A stretch of 64,000 nucleotides of DNA, from the NCBI GenBank assembly GCA_005804885.1, contig SYOX01000208.1, positions 1 to 64,000 of the forward strand, given 5' to 3'. Shown piece by piece: positions 33,114-43,338 of the stretch. The notes beneath the pieces are model-generated. The model was not told where the DNA came from, did no database searches, and worked only from the letters and a program-made list of their open reading frames with translations. This stretch comes from Pseudomonadota bacterium (GTDB lineage: Bacteria; Myxococcota_A; Bradymonadia; Bradymonadales; GCA-2716585). Both the position numbers and the translations under genes were made by a program. Numbering within the stretch: the first letter of the stretch is position 1; every line of letters begins with the position of its first letter.

Positions 33114-35158
33114 CACTGCTCCTGGCGCGCCTCGACGGCGAATTGATCCATGGGCTGCCCCTGCTCGTTGATGGCCGTCACGATCATGACGTCGCCCTCG
33201 ACGCGGACAGACAGAAAGTGGTGTTCGTGGATCGTGGTGGCGATCTCGGGCCAGGTGCCCACGCGCCACAGGAAGTTGTCGTCGTCCAGCGTGCCGCCCG
33301 CGCCGCCCGAGGTCACCCACACGATCCCCCCTTCGGTCCTGGGCGTGTGCGCGTAGAGGTGGTTGTGGCCGTTGAAGACGAGGTCCACCCGCAGCTCTTC
33401 GAGCAGCGGCTCGAGGGTCTGGCGCACCCAGGGGGCCTCCATCTCGCGGGTGAAGGCCAGCCGGCCGCCGAACCACCACTCGATCCGGGGCGGCTTGTGG
33501 AAGGCGGCCGCGCGGAAGGTGGCCGTGCGGGCCTCGTCGGAGCCCAGCGCCTCGCGGATGCACAGGTCCTGGGCCGATCCCGGGTCGATGGACAGCTCCG
33601 TGTCGATGAACACGACGTAGAGCGAGCCGTAGCGCCAGCCGAAGCAATGCTCGTCGCCGGGCTGGGACATGTACTCGTTGAAGAGCGACGCGCCCCGGTC
33701 GGAGTATCGCTCGTGGTTGCCGGCCGCGATCAGGAAGGGGACCTGATCGGCCAGGCCCGACAGCGGCCCGAAGAGCTGCTCGCGGTACTCGCTCCGGGTG
33801 GCGTTCTGCACGCAATCGCCCACCGACAGGGCGAAGGCGGGATCTTCCGAGGCCATCAAGGGCGTCATCCGGGAGAAGCGCTCGGGGCCGTCCTGGTTGT
33901 CGCCCCAGACGACGAAGGTGAAGGGCCGATCGTCGACCGGGGCGGTGACGAAGCGCCGCACGGGGAGCGCGATCTCGCCCCACGAGACCTGATAGAAGAC
34001 CTCGGAGCCAGCCTCCAGGCCCTCCAGGCGCAGCTCGTGGACGCTCCGGGGGCCGGGCTCCTCGACGAAGGCCCCGAGCGTCGGGCCGTAGCCGTACTCG
34101 ACCCGGCCGACGACCTCGGCGCTCGTCTCCCAGCGCACGCTGACGCCGCCCTCGTCGGGCCACATCAGGTAGGGCGGCGAGGGCATCTCATCGGAGGTCG
34201 GGGGCGCGAGCTGGGTGTCGAGGCAGAGGGAGATGACGTCGAAGTAGGCGTCGTTGTCGCGGCCGGCGAACCTGTCGCCGCGCATCGAGGCCTTGACCGC
34301 GCGGGTGCCGGGCGGCAGGCGCAGCTGGGCCAGCCGCGCCGTCCAGTCATCGGCGAAGAAGGGGCCGATCTGGACCTGGGCCAGCTCGGCCGCGTCGCCG
34401 CCCAGCGCGGTCAGCAACATCGAGGCGCCGTCGTCCCCGTTCCAGTTGCGCACCTGGGCGCCGAGCTGCGCGACCACCTCGCCGGCGTCGATCGCCCGCG
34501 CGTGCGCCGACACGTCTGCGGTCTGGGACATGATCGAGGCGTCGGCCTGCCCGCCGTAGAAGGAGTAATCGCCCTGAAAGGCCTGAGGGCGCTGGAAGAA
34601 GATGCCCCGCGTCGTGGCGAACTGCCCCAACTCCACGGTCCACCCGCGGATGTCGTTCGACTCGGCGTCCGTGTTCGTCAGAAGCCCACAGGTGCGCTCG
34701 AAGGGCGCTGGATCGGGCTCCGGCTCAGGTTCAGGCTCTGGCTCGGGGGTGGGTTCTGGCTCGGGCGTCGGCTCGGGTGCTGGCTCAGGTTCCGGCGCTG
34801 GCTCGGGTGTCGGCTCGGGTGTCGGCTCGGGCGTCGGCTCAGGCTCTTGCGCGTCGGGATCGCCAGCGTCGTCTCCTTCGCTCGCATCGACGCGATCGGG
34901 CTCGGCGTCCCCTTCGGGATCGGCGTCAGGCAGCGCGTCGGCGTCCGACGTCGGATCGGCGTCCTGCGCCGCGTCGGGCTCGGGCTCAGGGGGCGTGGAG
35001 TCCCCCTCGATGAGCGCGTCACGCGGATCTGCGACCCCGGCGTCTGGATCATCGGCGACGACGGCGATGTCGGCGCTGGGCGCGTCGGGGGCGCAGCCCG
35101 TCGAGGTTCCCCAGAGGGCGATCGCGGCGATCATGGCAAGAATCTGAAGTGTTTTCAT
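33113..35158 (-). CDS. Lipoprotein metallophosphoesterase, purple acid phosphatase-like
   Basis: 681 residues from ATG 35158. Lipobox GTSTGC is near residue 22. A long acidic linker with PEPEPxPE runs covers about 30-155. Next comes a beta-rich domain (about 160-320), then a purple-acid-phosphatase-type N-terminal Fn3 domain ([20 protein letters not shown]). The calcineurin-like core has [33 protein letters not shown] and [11 protein letters not shown], which supply the expected metal ligands. It is probably exported and membrane-anchored, acting on extracytoplasmic phosphate esters; the substrate is unknown. Confidence 0.87.
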   Translation of the reverse strand: MKTLQILAMIAAIALWGTSTGCAPDAPSADIAVVADDPDAGVADPRDALIEGDSTPPEPEPDAAQDADPTSDADALPDADPEGDAEPDRVDASEGDDAGDPDAQEPEPTPEPTPEPTPEPAPEPEPAPEPTPEPEPTPEPEPEPEPEPDPAPFERTCGLLTNTDAESNDIRGWTVELGQFATTRGIFFQRPQAFQGDYSFYGGQADASIMSQTADVSAHARAIDAGEVVAQLGAQVRNWNGDDGASMLLTALGGDAAELAQVQIGPFFADDWTARLAQLRLPPGTRAVKASMRGDRFAGRDNDAYFDVISLCLDTQLAPPTSDEMPSPPYLMWPDEGGVSVRWETSAEVVGRVEYGYGPTLGAFVEEPGPRSVHELRLEGLEAGSEVFYQVSWGEIALPVRRFVTAPVDDRPFTFVVWGDNQDGPERFSRMTPLMASEDPAFALSVGDCVQNATRSEYREQLFGPLSGLADQVPFLIAAGNHERYSDRGASLFNEYMSQPGDEHCFGWRYGSLYVVFIDTELSIDPGSAQDLCIREALGSDEARTATFRAAAFHKPPRIEWWFGGRLAFTREMEAPWVRQTLEPLLEELRVDLVFNGHNHLYAHTPRTEGGIVWVTSGGAGGTLDDDNFLWRVGTWPEIATTIHEHHFLSVRVEGDVMIVTAINEQGQPMDQFAVEARQEQ

Positions 35159-35244
35159 GGGGTTGGCCCCTGCGTCTGGCCAAGGATCGCGGCGTCGGGC
35201 GGCGCGCAAGCCGGGGAGGGCTCGACGGGCGCCCGCGCTGGGGG

Positions 35245-35253
35245 AGTGTAGCA
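35245..35253 (-). promoter_or_regulatory. Extended -10 element before the phosphoesterase gene
   Basis: TGCTACACT on the minus strand fits TGn plus a -10 box (TACACT), about 87 nt before ATG 35158. No matching -35 box is seen. Confidence 0.3.
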
Positions 35254-35367
35254 GAGAACCGATCCCGCGACGACGCCCTCGATGACTCCCTGCGGGGGCT
35301 TGCGCTCCAGGCGGGGTCTTGCGCCCGCCAGCCCCGAGCTCTCAAGCCCGTCGGCGTGCGGGGCGGA

Positions 35368-38300
35368 TCAGGGTTGAAGCAGGCGGGCGGGGCGTATGCC
35401 GATGTCGTAGCCTTGATAATCCTTGCCGTAGAGGGAGTAGCGATCGGCGGCGCGGGCGTGGACGGTGCTGGCGCGGAAGCCGCCGCCTCGGAAGACCTTG
35501 GGGGCGTCCTTCGGAGAGCGGCGCAGGCCCGTGCCGGGGTCGGTGTCGAGGCTGTAGAGGCCGTAGCCATCCATGCACCACTCCCAGACATTGCCGGCGA
35601 CGTCGTGCAGGCCGAAGGGGTTGGCGCGGTAGGTGCCGACGGGCGCGTGGACGACGTGGCCGTCGTTGAGCCAGAGTTCGTAGCCCCAGCTCCCGGGGCC
35701 GCCGTTCTGCTTGCAGTAGCTGTCGGCGATGTTGATGGCCCCCTGGAGGGATTCGAAGTCGTCCCCGGTCCAGTAGACGGTCGTGGTGCCGGCGCGGGCG
35801 GCGTACTCCCACTGGGCCTCGGTCGGCAGGGTCAGGTCCAGGCGCGTGAGGGTCGCAAAGGCCCTCGTCCAGAGCACCATCTCGACGGGGTGCAGGGCGG
35901 ATACCTTGTTCCCGCCGACCTCCTTGCCGGGGGCGTAGGTCGAGGGGTTGTCGCGGACGAAGCGCTCCCACTGCCCCTGGGTCATCTCGTACTTGGAGAA
36001 GAAGAAGGGATCGAGGGTGATGTTGTGGACGGGGCCCTCGCTGATGCTGGCCCTCGGATCGACGTTGGGGCCGACGGGGTCGGGCAAGTCGCCGCGTTTC
36101 CTGGGCTTCTTGTCCTTCTTCGTGCTGGCGCTGGCCTTCGGATCGACGTCGGGGCTGTCTGCGTCGGGCAAGGCGCGGCCTTTCCTGGGCTTCTTGTCCT
36201 TCTTGCGGCGCTTGTCGTCCTTGGCCGGCTTGGGCTCCTCGGCCGGGGTGGGGCGAGCGCCCATGTCGAAGCTGCCGCCAGGCAACAGCACCAGGACGAT
36301 GGCCATGTCCTCGGTCAAGATCAGGCGACCGCCCTCGTCGCGGCTGGGGATCGCCCCGCTCTGGAGGTGGGCGAACTCCCACAGGCCAGAGTCGGCGTCG
36401 GCACCCAGGGGGACGAGGCCGAGCTGGGGCGTGATCTTCAGCCCTCCGTACTTCGGCGATGCGGCGATGGCCTCGACGGCCTCCGCCCACCGATCCTCAT
36501 GATCCTCGATGCTGCGCGCCTGGATCGTCGAGGCGAAGGCGAGCCGGTCGCGCATGTCCGGGACCCTGTCCTTCTGAAGGGACTCCATGTCGAGGACGAG
36601 CTGCGCGATCATGTCGTACTCCCACTGCGCGTCGGGCCGCTCGAAGGTGACGCCGTGGGGCGCGGCCTCGTCGGGGACGCCCTTGGCGCGAAGCGTGTCT
36701 CGAAAGGCGCGGTGTGCGGGCGTGCGGTGGAGCAGCTCGCTGGCTTCCTCCATCCAAATCTTGAGCCTCGGGACCGTCTCGGGCAGCGCGGGCCAGAGCG
36801 CGTCGGCCTCGGTGTTCAGCTGGGTCAGGCGCTGGGTGTCGGCCAGCCGAAGGATGTTGTCCAGGCGGTGCTCGGCCGTGACGCGCAGGCGATCGACGGC
36901 GCGCTTCTCCTGGGAGATGACCGTGTAGCTGATCAGCGCCCCGCCAGTGATGATCACGAGGGCGACGAGGATCGAGACGCGCAGCAACATCATCATCCTG
37001 CGGCTCCTCGCCCGGGCGCGCTGCTCGACCTGGAGCTGGCCGAGGAGCCGGAGCCGCTCAGGGTCCTGTGCGGGCAGCGCGTCGATCTGGGCGCGCGCCA
37101 TGCCCAGATCGCCGCTCTTCAGGGCGGACTCGGCGAAGGAGCGCCGGGCCTTGAGCTCGCCCCCGATCGCCAGCTCGTTGCCGCTCCAGAGCAGCTGGGC
37201 CTGCCGGAAGCCGGCTACGGCCTGAGCAAATTCGTCATACATTTGCTCGAATTGCCGTTTTTTGAGATCCTCATAGACCGGCGACAGGCACTGGTTGAGG
37301 ATCTTCTCGGCCTCCCGCATGATCAGCAAGCTCTCGCGGTGGCTCATGAAGTCGCGCACGGCCTCCCGGAGAGCGGCCACGCTCGGGTAGCGGTCGGCGG
37401 GGTCGGTGGCCGTGGCGCGGCGGCAGATGTCGCGCATCTCCTCGGGGACGTCGTCCTCGGGGGTGAAGTCCGGCGGCGCGTTGTGGGCGGCCATCAGCAT
37501 CGTGTGCAGCGCCGTGCCGCCCTTGTGGCGCGGGCGGCCGGTGAAGATCAAGAAGAGCGTGGCGCCGAGCAGGTAGACGTCGGTGGCGGGGCCGATGAGC
37601 TTGATGTTGCAGTGGGCCTGCTCAGGCGCCATGAACGAGGGCGTGCCGCAAGGCCCGGTCAGCGTCGATCGGTGGGGCGCGATCAGGTCGGCGTTGGGCG
37701 GATCGGAGAAGTCCACGGCCAGCCCCCAGTCCACGGCCAGCACCTCGCCGAACTCCCCGACCAGGACGTTCTCGGGCTTGATGTCGCAGTGGACGATCGA
37801 CTTGCTGTGCGCAAAGGCGATCGCATTGCACAGCGACAGGAAGATCCCCAGGTGGTCGTCGATCGTGAGCGGGCCTTGCGGCGAGGGCTTGTTGGGGTCG
37901 AGCAGATCGTCCCAGCTCTTGCCCCGGATGAGCTTCATCGCCAGCGCCGCCCTCCGGTTGTCCCCGGTGGTGGTCAGATCGTAGACTGGGATGATGTTGG
38001 GATGCTCAAGGTGGGCCGTGACCACGGCCTCGGAGACGAAGCTCCCGTCCTTCTCCTGCAGCGAGGTCTTCAGCGCGATCTCGCGCTGGAAGACCGGCTG
38101 CCTGGCCTTGTAGACCACCCCCATGCCCCCGCGGCCGATCTCGGCCATGAGCTTGTAGCCGGGCTCGACTGGCTCGCCCTGAGGCGCGCCGTCCAGCCCG
38201 AGGCTCTGGCGGGCGCGCTCGGCCGTGATGGTGGGTTGCCGCCCGAAGTCCTCGGCTCGAATGGTCTTGCCCGGCGGGCCTTCGCGCTCGGCCGCCAGAG

Positions 38301-38391
38301 TGGAATACAGCCCGACGTCCTCGGCTCGAATAGTATCGCCCGGCGGGTCTCCCCGGAGAGCCGCGGGCAGCGTCGGGGTCTTCTGGTTCAA
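35368..38391 (-). CDS. Ser/Thr protein kinase fused to FGE-sulfatase (SUMF1-like) domain
   Basis: 1007 residues. The N-terminus carries two copies of TIRAED (Thr20, Thr43). The kinase domain spans about 79-350: GRGGMG (86-91), Lys108, HCDIKPEN (201-208), and DWG (221-223) in place of DFG. A helical section (about 350-470) and one membrane segment (about 480-505, LLRVSILVALVIITGGALISY) follow. The C-terminal FGE domain starts VLLPGGSFDMGA and has LPTEAQWEYAARAG and GNVWEWCMDGY. A Lys-rich insert of about 60 residues sits inside it. The Cys usually found in the closing GFRC motif is missing (IGIRPA), so it is not a formylglycine generator. The FGE part probably lies outside the membrane as a sensor. 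Confidence 0.9.
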   Translation of the reverse strand: MNQKTPTLPAALRGDPPGDTIRAEDVGLYSTLAAEREGPPGKTIRAEDFGRQPTITAERARQSLGLDGAPQGEPVEPGYKLMAEIGRGGMGVVYKARQPVFQREIALKTSLQEKDGSFVSEAVVTAHLEHPNIIPVYDLTTTGDNRRAALAMKLIRGKSWDDLLDPNKPSPQGPLTIDDHLGIFLSLCNAIAFAHSKSIVHCDIKPENVLVGEFGEVLAVDWGLAVDFSDPPNADLIAPHRSTLTGPCGTPSFMAPEQAHCNIKLIGPATDVYLLGATLFLIFTGRPRHKGGTALHTMLMAAHNAPPDFTPEDDVPEEMRDICRRATATDPADRYPSVAALREAVRDFMSHRESLLIMREAEKILNQCLSPVYEDLKKRQFEQMYDEFAQAVAGFRQAQLLWSGNELAIGGELKARRSFAESALKSGDLGMARAQIDALPAQDPERLRLLGQLQVEQRARARSRRMMMLLRVSILVALVIITGGALISYTVISQEKRAVDRLRVTAEHRLDNILRLADTQRLTQLNTEADALWPALPETVPRLKIWMEEASELLHRTPAHRAFRDTLRAKGVPDEAAPHGVTFERPDAQWEYDMIAQLVLDMESLQKDRVPDMRDRLAFASTIQARSIEDHEDRWAEAVEAIAASPKYGGLKITPQLGLVPLGADADSGLWEFAHLQSGAIPSRDEGGRLILTEDMAIVLVLLPGGSFDMGARPTPAEEPKPAKDDKRRKKDKKPRKGRALPDADSPDVDPKASASTKKDKKPRKRGDLPDPVGPNVDPRASISEGPVHNITLDPFFFSKYEMTQGQWERFVRDNPSTYAPGKEVGGNKVSALHPVEMVLWTRAFATLTRLDLTLPTEAQWEYAARAGTTTVYWTGDDFESLQGAINIADSYCKQNGGPGSWGYELWLNDGHVVHAPVGTYRANPFGLHDVAGNVWEWCMDGYGLYSLDTDPGTGLRRSPKDAPKVFRGGGFRASTVHARAADRYSLYGKDYQGYDIGIRPARLLQP

Positions 38392-38443
38392 GGGGACCTC
38401 TCTTCATCAAACGCGCGCCGATCGCGTCGACCGGCGCCAGCCA

Positions 38444-38890
38444 TCACTTCGGGATCAGCTTCCCAAGCCGGCTGCGCACCAGGAGGGCAGCGGCGAAGTC
38501 CTCGGCCGTCCGGGGCCTGACCAGATCCAGCACGCGCGGGAAGATCAGATCCGCGGGCATGAGCACGTCGGGCTCTTCGAGGCGCTCCAGCGCGACCTCC
38601 AGCGCCATGGCCCATCCCTTGATGTAGGCGGCGGCCCTCGGCAGATCCCCCATGTGCCGCTCGGGCACCAGGAGAACCTCCTGCTCCTTGATGGACCAGA
38701 GGTTGCGCGGGGTTACGCCGATCGGGTTGTCCCAGACGACCAGCCAGACGCTCGCGACGGCGCTGCCCTTCGCGATCGTCAGCCGCCAGTCCGCCCCTTC
38801 GCCGTCCAGCCTCGGCGGGCGGATCTCGACGCGTTGGCCCTCGACGGGGAAGACCTCAAGCAAGGCTTCTTGCAACACGGTCAAGGACAT
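38444..38890 (-). CDS. Hypothetical protein upstream of the kinase-FGE gene
   Basis: 148 residues with no signal peptide. The pattern is a small alpha/beta fold: GADWRLTIAKGSAVASVWLVVWDNP, then helical AAAYIKGWAMALEVALERL. No family match can be named. It ends 52 nt before the kinase ATG on the same strand, so it may be cotranscribed and functionally linked to the kinase. A TATCAT box at 38921-38926 stands about 30 nt upstream as a possible -10 element. Confidence 0.68.
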   Translation of the reverse strand: MSLTVLQEALLEVFPVEGQRVEIRPPRLDGEGADWRLTIAKGSAVASVWLVVWDNPIGVTPRNLWSIKEQEVLLVPERHMGDLPRAAAYIKGWAMALEVALERLEEPDVLMPADLIFPRVLDLVRPRTAEDFAAALLVRSRLGKLIPK

Positions 38891-39071
38891 GTCCTGCGCT
38901 CCGACTCAGTTGATGGCGGGATGATACACCCATCGACCGGGCGCCGCGAGCAAATGGGCGCGCGGGTTCTTGCTCCAAGGCGCGGCGGCGCCCACGCCTG
39001 ACCGCTCGCGGCGCCCGGTCGCCTCTGGTAGTCTCAGGCGCTGGGTTGTCCATCTGCACCTGGAGGATGCA

Positions 39072-41045
39072 ATGCGAGGTTCTCTGTCCCTGCCCGTCGC
39101 TGCGCTCGCGCTGATGATGTCCGCCTGCGTCGCCGTCGACAGCCCGCCCGCCGACGCGCCGACCGCCGATGAGGCCGACGCCGGCGCCCCGGACGCCGGC
39201 GAGTCCCCCGAGCCCGACGGCGGCCCGCACGCCGACGACGCCCACGAGCCCACGCCGGACCCCGACTCTCCCGACGTCGCCGAGCCCGAACCCGAGCCTG
39301 AGCCCGAGCCAACCCCGGTGACCTGCGCCTTCGCGGCGACGCAGGCCGGCGAGCAGGAGGTCAACACCTGGAGGGGCAATGTGCCCCGCGTCGCCTTCCA
39401 GATCCCCGGCCTCCCCGCGCCCGATGCGCTGACCTCGGCGCGGCTGACCTTCTCCGCCTACGACGCCGATCACCCGGGCGCGGAGGGCTGGATCGAGGTC
39501 AACGGCGGCCCCCGGATCGAGCTGCCCGCCGACGCGGCCCTCGAGAACGCGAGCCGCGCCTTCGAGGTCGACGTGACCGGCATGACCGTCGAGGGGCAGA
39601 ACGAGATCGCCTTCGTCGCCTTCGACGGCCCCGAGGGGGCCTTCTTCCGGATCTCCCAGGTGGCCGTCCAGGCCACGGGGCTCGACCTGGACTGCGATGC
39701 CCTGCCGCCCCTGCCCCTGGTCGAGCACCCGGCGCCCGCCGGGATCTCGGCCTTCGCGGCCCTGGCCCCCGACTTCCCGCGCGAGGGGCTCCTGCGCGCC
39801 CTCGGCGGCCTCTCCAGGCCGATGACAGCCGTCTTGCTGGACTTCGGCCCCCTCTACCGCCCGGCGGGCGTCCAGATGTTCCTCGACGGCCAGGTGGGCG
39901 CGCGGCGCCCGAACCCGGCCCACCTCGCCGCGCTGGTCGGCTTCGTCGAGGACCTCGCCGACGCCACGCCGCGGGCCACCTCCCGCCACCTCCAGCTCTA
40001 CCTCCTCAACGGACCCGGCGCCCGCCGCCCTGGCTATGATCTCGCATACCCTCAGGATCCTGCGGCCCTGGACGCGGCGCTCCAGGCCGACGCGGCGCTC
40101 CAGGCCGAGCTGCGGGCCTACGTCGAGGCCCTGGTCGCAGCGCTGGCGCCGCTGCGCGACAGCGTCGAGCTGCGCCTCGTGATCGGCCTGGAGGACAACC
40201 ACGCCATCGGCGCCGCCCGCGCCCTGCGCGATCTGATCCGCGCGGCAGGCTGGGTCGACGCGGTGGGCCGCAACCCCTGCGGCTGCGGCATCGGCGACAC
40301 CGAGCCCCTGGGCGACTTCTTCGAAACCCACGTCCACAGCCCGGCCGAGGTGGCCGCCCTGCCCGGCGCCCTCCAACCCCCCGACGCCTTCTCCAACGAC
40401 GGCTGGGGCTTCACCGACACCTCCAACCCCGTCGGCGACGACGACGTCGTGGCCATGGCCCGGCGCGCCTCCTCGACCGGGCTGTGGTTCCACCTCTGGG
40501 TCGACCCCCTCCAGGGCTACCCCCTGCCCGATCAAGGCCCGCGGCGCCTGCGCTTCGACGACAGCCCCGACGCCCTCCACGCGCTGCTGGCGCGCGGCCT
40601 GACCGACCCCGACGCCCCAGGCACCGGCAATGGCGTCGAGCGGATCATGAACTTCAGGGAGGCGACCTACGAGCAGCGCCGCAACTGGGTGCTGGAATGC
40701 CGCGACTACGCCTACACCGCGCGCTACGACGAACACCGCGCGTGCGACGACCAGTACAACCCCGACGGCTCCGGCCGTGGCCGGGCGATCTTCACCTTTG
40801 AGGGCGTCACCGCAGACCGCTATGAGGTCGCGGTCGAGGGCCGCCACACGGAGAACCGGAACCCCGCCCACGCCCTCGTCATCGTCAACGGCGTCGAGCG
40901 CCGCTTGAGCCAGATCGGCAGCGGCGAGTACGCCTACGCCGTCCACAGCGTCGTGAACCTGTCCGGCACCGTGACCGTCATCCTCGACTCGACGCGCGAG
41001 AACGGCTCGGACTCGGTGCGCAACGTCCGCCTCCGCCCGCAGTGA
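39072..41045 (+). CDS. Large lipoprotein of unknown function
   Basis: 657 residues from ATG 39072, with GGAGG 5 nt upstream. Lipobox LMMSAC (Cys19) is followed by an acidic Pro-rich linker to about residue 82 ([16 protein letters not shown]). A beta-sandwich-like domain (about 85-215) precedes an alpha/beta central region (about 220-540) that has repeated hydrophobic strands (VELRLVIGLEDNHA, GLWFHLWVDPLQGY) and could be a TIM barrel. A second beta domain closes the protein (YEVAVEGRHTENRN to TVTVILDSTRENGS). It may bind or cleave surface glycans, but no catalytic pair is recognised. Confidence 0.65.
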   Translation: MRGSLSLPVAALALMMSACVAVDSPPADAPTADEADAGAPDAGESPEPDGGPHADDAHEPTPDPDSPDVAEPEPEPEPEPTPVTCAFAATQAGEQEVNTWRGNVPRVAFQIPGLPAPDALTSARLTFSAYDADHPGAEGWIEVNGGPRIELPADAALENASRAFEVDVTGMTVEGQNEIAFVAFDGPEGAFFRISQVAVQATGLDLDCDALPPLPLVEHPAPAGISAFAALAPDFPREGLLRALGGLSRPMTAVLLDFGPLYRPAGVQMFLDGQVGARRPNPAHLAALVGFVEDLADATPRATSRHLQLYLLNGPGARRPGYDLAYPQDPAALDAALQADAALQAELRAYVEALVAALAPLRDSVELRLVIGLEDNHAIGAARALRDLIRAAGWVDAVGRNPCGCGIGDTEPLGDFFETHVHSPAEVAALPGALQPPDAFSNDGWGFTDTSNPVGDDDVVAMARRASSTGLWFHLWVDPLQGYPLPDQGPRRLRFDDSPDALHALLARGLTDPDAPGTGNGVERIMNFREATYEQRRNWVLECRDYAYTARYDEHRACDDQYNPDGSGRGRAIFTFEGVTADRYEVAVEGRHTENRNPAHALVIVNGVERRLSQIGSGEYAYAVHSVVNLSGTVTVILDSTRENGSDSVRNVRLRPQ

Positions 41046-41089
41046 CCCCGCCCGCTCAAGAAACCACCTCGCCCACCCAGGAGGAGCCC

Positions 41090-42088
41090 GTGAAGAGCGC
41101 CTGTCTTCCCATCATCATCGCGATCACCGCGACCGCCTGCTGCCAGCCCTCCCCCAGGAAGGACGACCCCGCGCTCTCGAGCGCGACGGGCGGGCTCAAA
41201 CTCCTCAAGGAGTCGCCCATCCAGGACCTGCTCGCCGGCGACGACCGGCGAGATCGCCTGGAGGCCAGCGGCGTGACGAAGCGCGGCGCCGACCTCTTCG
41301 TCGCCTTCGACAACATGAGCCAGATCGCGCGCCTCAACGCCGACCTCTCGGCCAACGCCGCCGGCTCGGTCTGGCGCGGCGGCCAGGAGGAGAAGGTCGG
41401 CTACGAGGCGATCGTCTGGGTGGAGGCGCGCTCGCGCTTCTTCACCGTCATCGAGGCGGTCGAGGCGGTCGAGGCGGGCGACGACGCCGATAAGAAGAAA
41501 AAGAAGAAAGACAAGAGATTCAAGGCGCAGATCAGAGCCTTCGATCAAGACATGGGCCTCCAGTCCGAGGGCGCCGTGGGCTTCGAATTCGAGAGCGAGA
41601 ACAAGGGCTTGGAGGGGCTCGCGGTCCTGGGTGACGGCGAGCTCGTGCTCGGGCTGTGCGAGGGGCAGGGGTGCCGCAAGAAGGCGAAGGAGGGCGGCCG
41701 GGGCGTCGTCCTGGTGCTGGAGCCCGAGGAGGGCGGCGGCTGGAAGCCGGCTCGAGAGCTGGAGCTGCCGAAGCTGGCCTCCTTCGGCGACTATGCCGAC
41801 ATCGCGGTGGCGCCCGATGGCCGGGTGGCGGTCGTCTCCCAGGAGGACGCCTCGATCTGGATCGGGGCGCTGACGCCCGACGCGCAGGGCTTCCAGGGAG
41901 AGGGGAAGGTGTGGCCGCTGCCCAGAGACGCGGACGGGCAGGTGTGCTACTGCAATGTCGAGGGCGTGGCCTGGATCGACGACCGGCGCCTGGTGCTCGT
42001 CTCGGACAAGGCCAAGGACGATCAGCCGGCCGCCTGCCGCCCAAAGCAGGAGTCCATCCACCTCTTCGAAGTGGACGACGCGCCCTGA
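41090..42088 (+). CDS. Hypothetical lipoprotein, beta-propeller-like
   Basis: 332 residues from GTG 41090, with GGAGGAG just upstream; a longer frame begins at 41042 with no ribosome site. Lipobox TATAC is followed by a second Cys. Repeats of LFVAFDNMSQIARLN, LAVLGDGELVLGLCEG, IAVAPDGRVAVVSQED and VAWIDDRRLVLVSD suggest propeller blades of the phytase-like or SdiA-regulated type. A Lys run (DKKKKKKDKRF) sits near residue 145. It follows the preceding lipoprotein gene by 44 nt, so they may form an operon. Confidence 0.66.
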   Translation: MKSACLPIIIAITATACCQPSPRKDDPALSSATGGLKLLKESPIQDLLAGDDRRDRLEASGVTKRGADLFVAFDNMSQIARLNADLSANAAGSVWRGGQEEKVGYEAIVWVEARSRFFTVIEAVEAVEAGDDADKKKKKKDKRFKAQIRAFDQDMGLQSEGAVGFEFESENKGLEGLAVLGDGELVLGLCEGQGCRKKAKEGGRGVVLVLEPEEGGGWKPARELELPKLASFGDYADIAVAPDGRVAVVSQEDASIWIGALTPDAQGFQGEGKVWPLPRDADGQVCYCNVEGVAWIDDRRLVLVSDKAKDDQPAACRPKQESIHLFEVDDAP

Positions 42089-42194
42089 ACCAGGGGTGAT
42101 CGAGAGCTCCCCCGGGCGGCGACCTCGCCCCGCCCGGAAGCGTCTAAAATCACGGCGAGGTCGTCGTGGAGGGTGTTGGTGTCCCGCGCAAGGG

Positions 42195-43235
42195 TCAGAT
42201 CCGGTCGATCTTCCAGGGCGGCGAGAAGTGCCTGGGGACGATGAGATCGATGGCGCTGGGGATGACCTCGACCTTGAAGCGCCGCCCGGGCAGCCACTCC
42301 TCGCCGTCGATCTGCGAGGGGACGGGCCGGTTGCCCTCGCGCTCCAGCGTCATGTCGAAGCTGCTGGCCGAAAAGCCCTCCGAGTGGGTGACGCCGACGA
42401 GGTCGAGGTGCTCCTGCCAGATGGGGATGGCGGCCAGATCGCGCAGCGCCTTGGAGGCCCAGTCCAGGCGGCCCTGGATGGGGATGAACTCGAAGAGGCC
42501 GTCGTCGGGCTCGCTGTGGCGGGCCAGCACCCAGGAGCCGCCGTAGATGGCCGTGCCCTTGATGACGATGTCGGTCAGGCCCTCGATGTGCCGCACCTGG
42601 CCGTCGTTGGTCACGACCGTGGCCTTGAAGCTGATCGGGTCGACGTAGGAGTTGATGAGCTGGCCGATGGCCGCCTTGGCGTACACGGCCTTGTCCTTGT
42701 AGATGCTGCGCAGGATCGGGATCTCCTCGACGATCTGCTTCTCCCGGTTGCGCTGGATCAGGATGTCCGACTGGATGCCCCACCCCGCCGAGTCGAAGAA
42801 GACCACCTCGCCCATCACCAGCCCCTGAGAGGTCAGCCGGGAGAGCCGCCCGCCGTCCAGCCCGATGGTGTAGCCGGCCTCGATGATGTCCAGGTTCTCC
42901 TGCAGCGCGTCCTCGGAGGCGCGCACCCCGAAGGAGCGGCCCTGATCGTTGGCGGTGCCCGAGGGCATCATCCCCATCGGCGTCCGCGTCCCCGAGGCCA
43001 TGATGCCCTGGGCGACCTCGGCGAAGGTGCCGTCGCCGCCCATGTAGATCGCCGCGCTGTACTTGCCGCCCTTGAGGGCCTCGGCGATCTCGGGGACCGT
43101 GCGCCCCTGCGGGCGAGTCGGGATGAAGTCGACCCTGACGCCGCGGGCCTTGATGGCCCTCAGCGTGGCCTTGATCCGGGCCTCGGCCTTGCCTGAGTGG
43201 GCGGTGGGGTTGGCGACGAGCAGGGTGCGGGTCAT
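42195..43235 (-). CDS. Diacylglycerol kinase family lipid kinase
   Basis: 346 residues from ATG 43235. The catalytic domain shows ANPTAHSGKAEA (8-19), GGDGTFAEVAQG (66-77) and MPSGTANDQGRSFG, the three nucleotide-binding motifs of the DAGK/YegS/BmrU family. The C-terminal beta-sandwich domain ends near SAIDLIVPRHFSPPW. It phosphorylates a lipid hydroxyl with ATP; diacylglycerol, a sphingoid base or another lipid would fit. It lies about 100 nt downstream of the TetR gene on the same strand. Confidence 0.86.
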   Translation of the reverse strand: MTRTLLVANPTAHSGKAEARIKATLRAIKARGVRVDFIPTRPQGRTVPEIAEALKGGKYSAAIYMGGDGTFAEVAQGIMASGTRTPMGMMPSGTANDQGRSFGVRASEDALQENLDIIEAGYTIGLDGGRLSRLTSQGLVMGEVVFFDSAGWGIQSDILIQRNREKQIVEEIPILRSIYKDKAVYAKAAIGQLINSYVDPISFKATVVTNDGQVRHIEGLTDIVIKGTAIYGGSWVLARHSEPDDGLFEFIPIQGRLDWASKALRDLAAIPIWQEHLDLVGVTHSEGFSASSFDMTLEREGNRPVPSQIDGEEWLPGRRFKVEVIPSAIDLIVPRHFSPPWKIDRI

Positions 43236-43338
43236 GTTCGCTCTCTGGGATCGAGGTTGGAAAATCGCGCGCTCGGGCTCAACGCCCACCTCGGAAGGGC
43301 AGGCCGCGCGGCGACGGGAGCCTTCTTCGAATGGGCGC

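Noticed and set aside
32235-34163. A fusion of alpha/beta hydrolase with an upstream Arg-rich region.
   Set aside because: The upstream part is an out-of-frame reading of the phosphoesterase gene; ATG 33113 shares one base with that gene's stop.
36090-36240. A frameshift or assembly fault inside the FGE domain.
   Set aside because: The frame is continuous, the insert is a Lys-rich repeat of regular wording, and FGE similarity resumes after it in the same frame.
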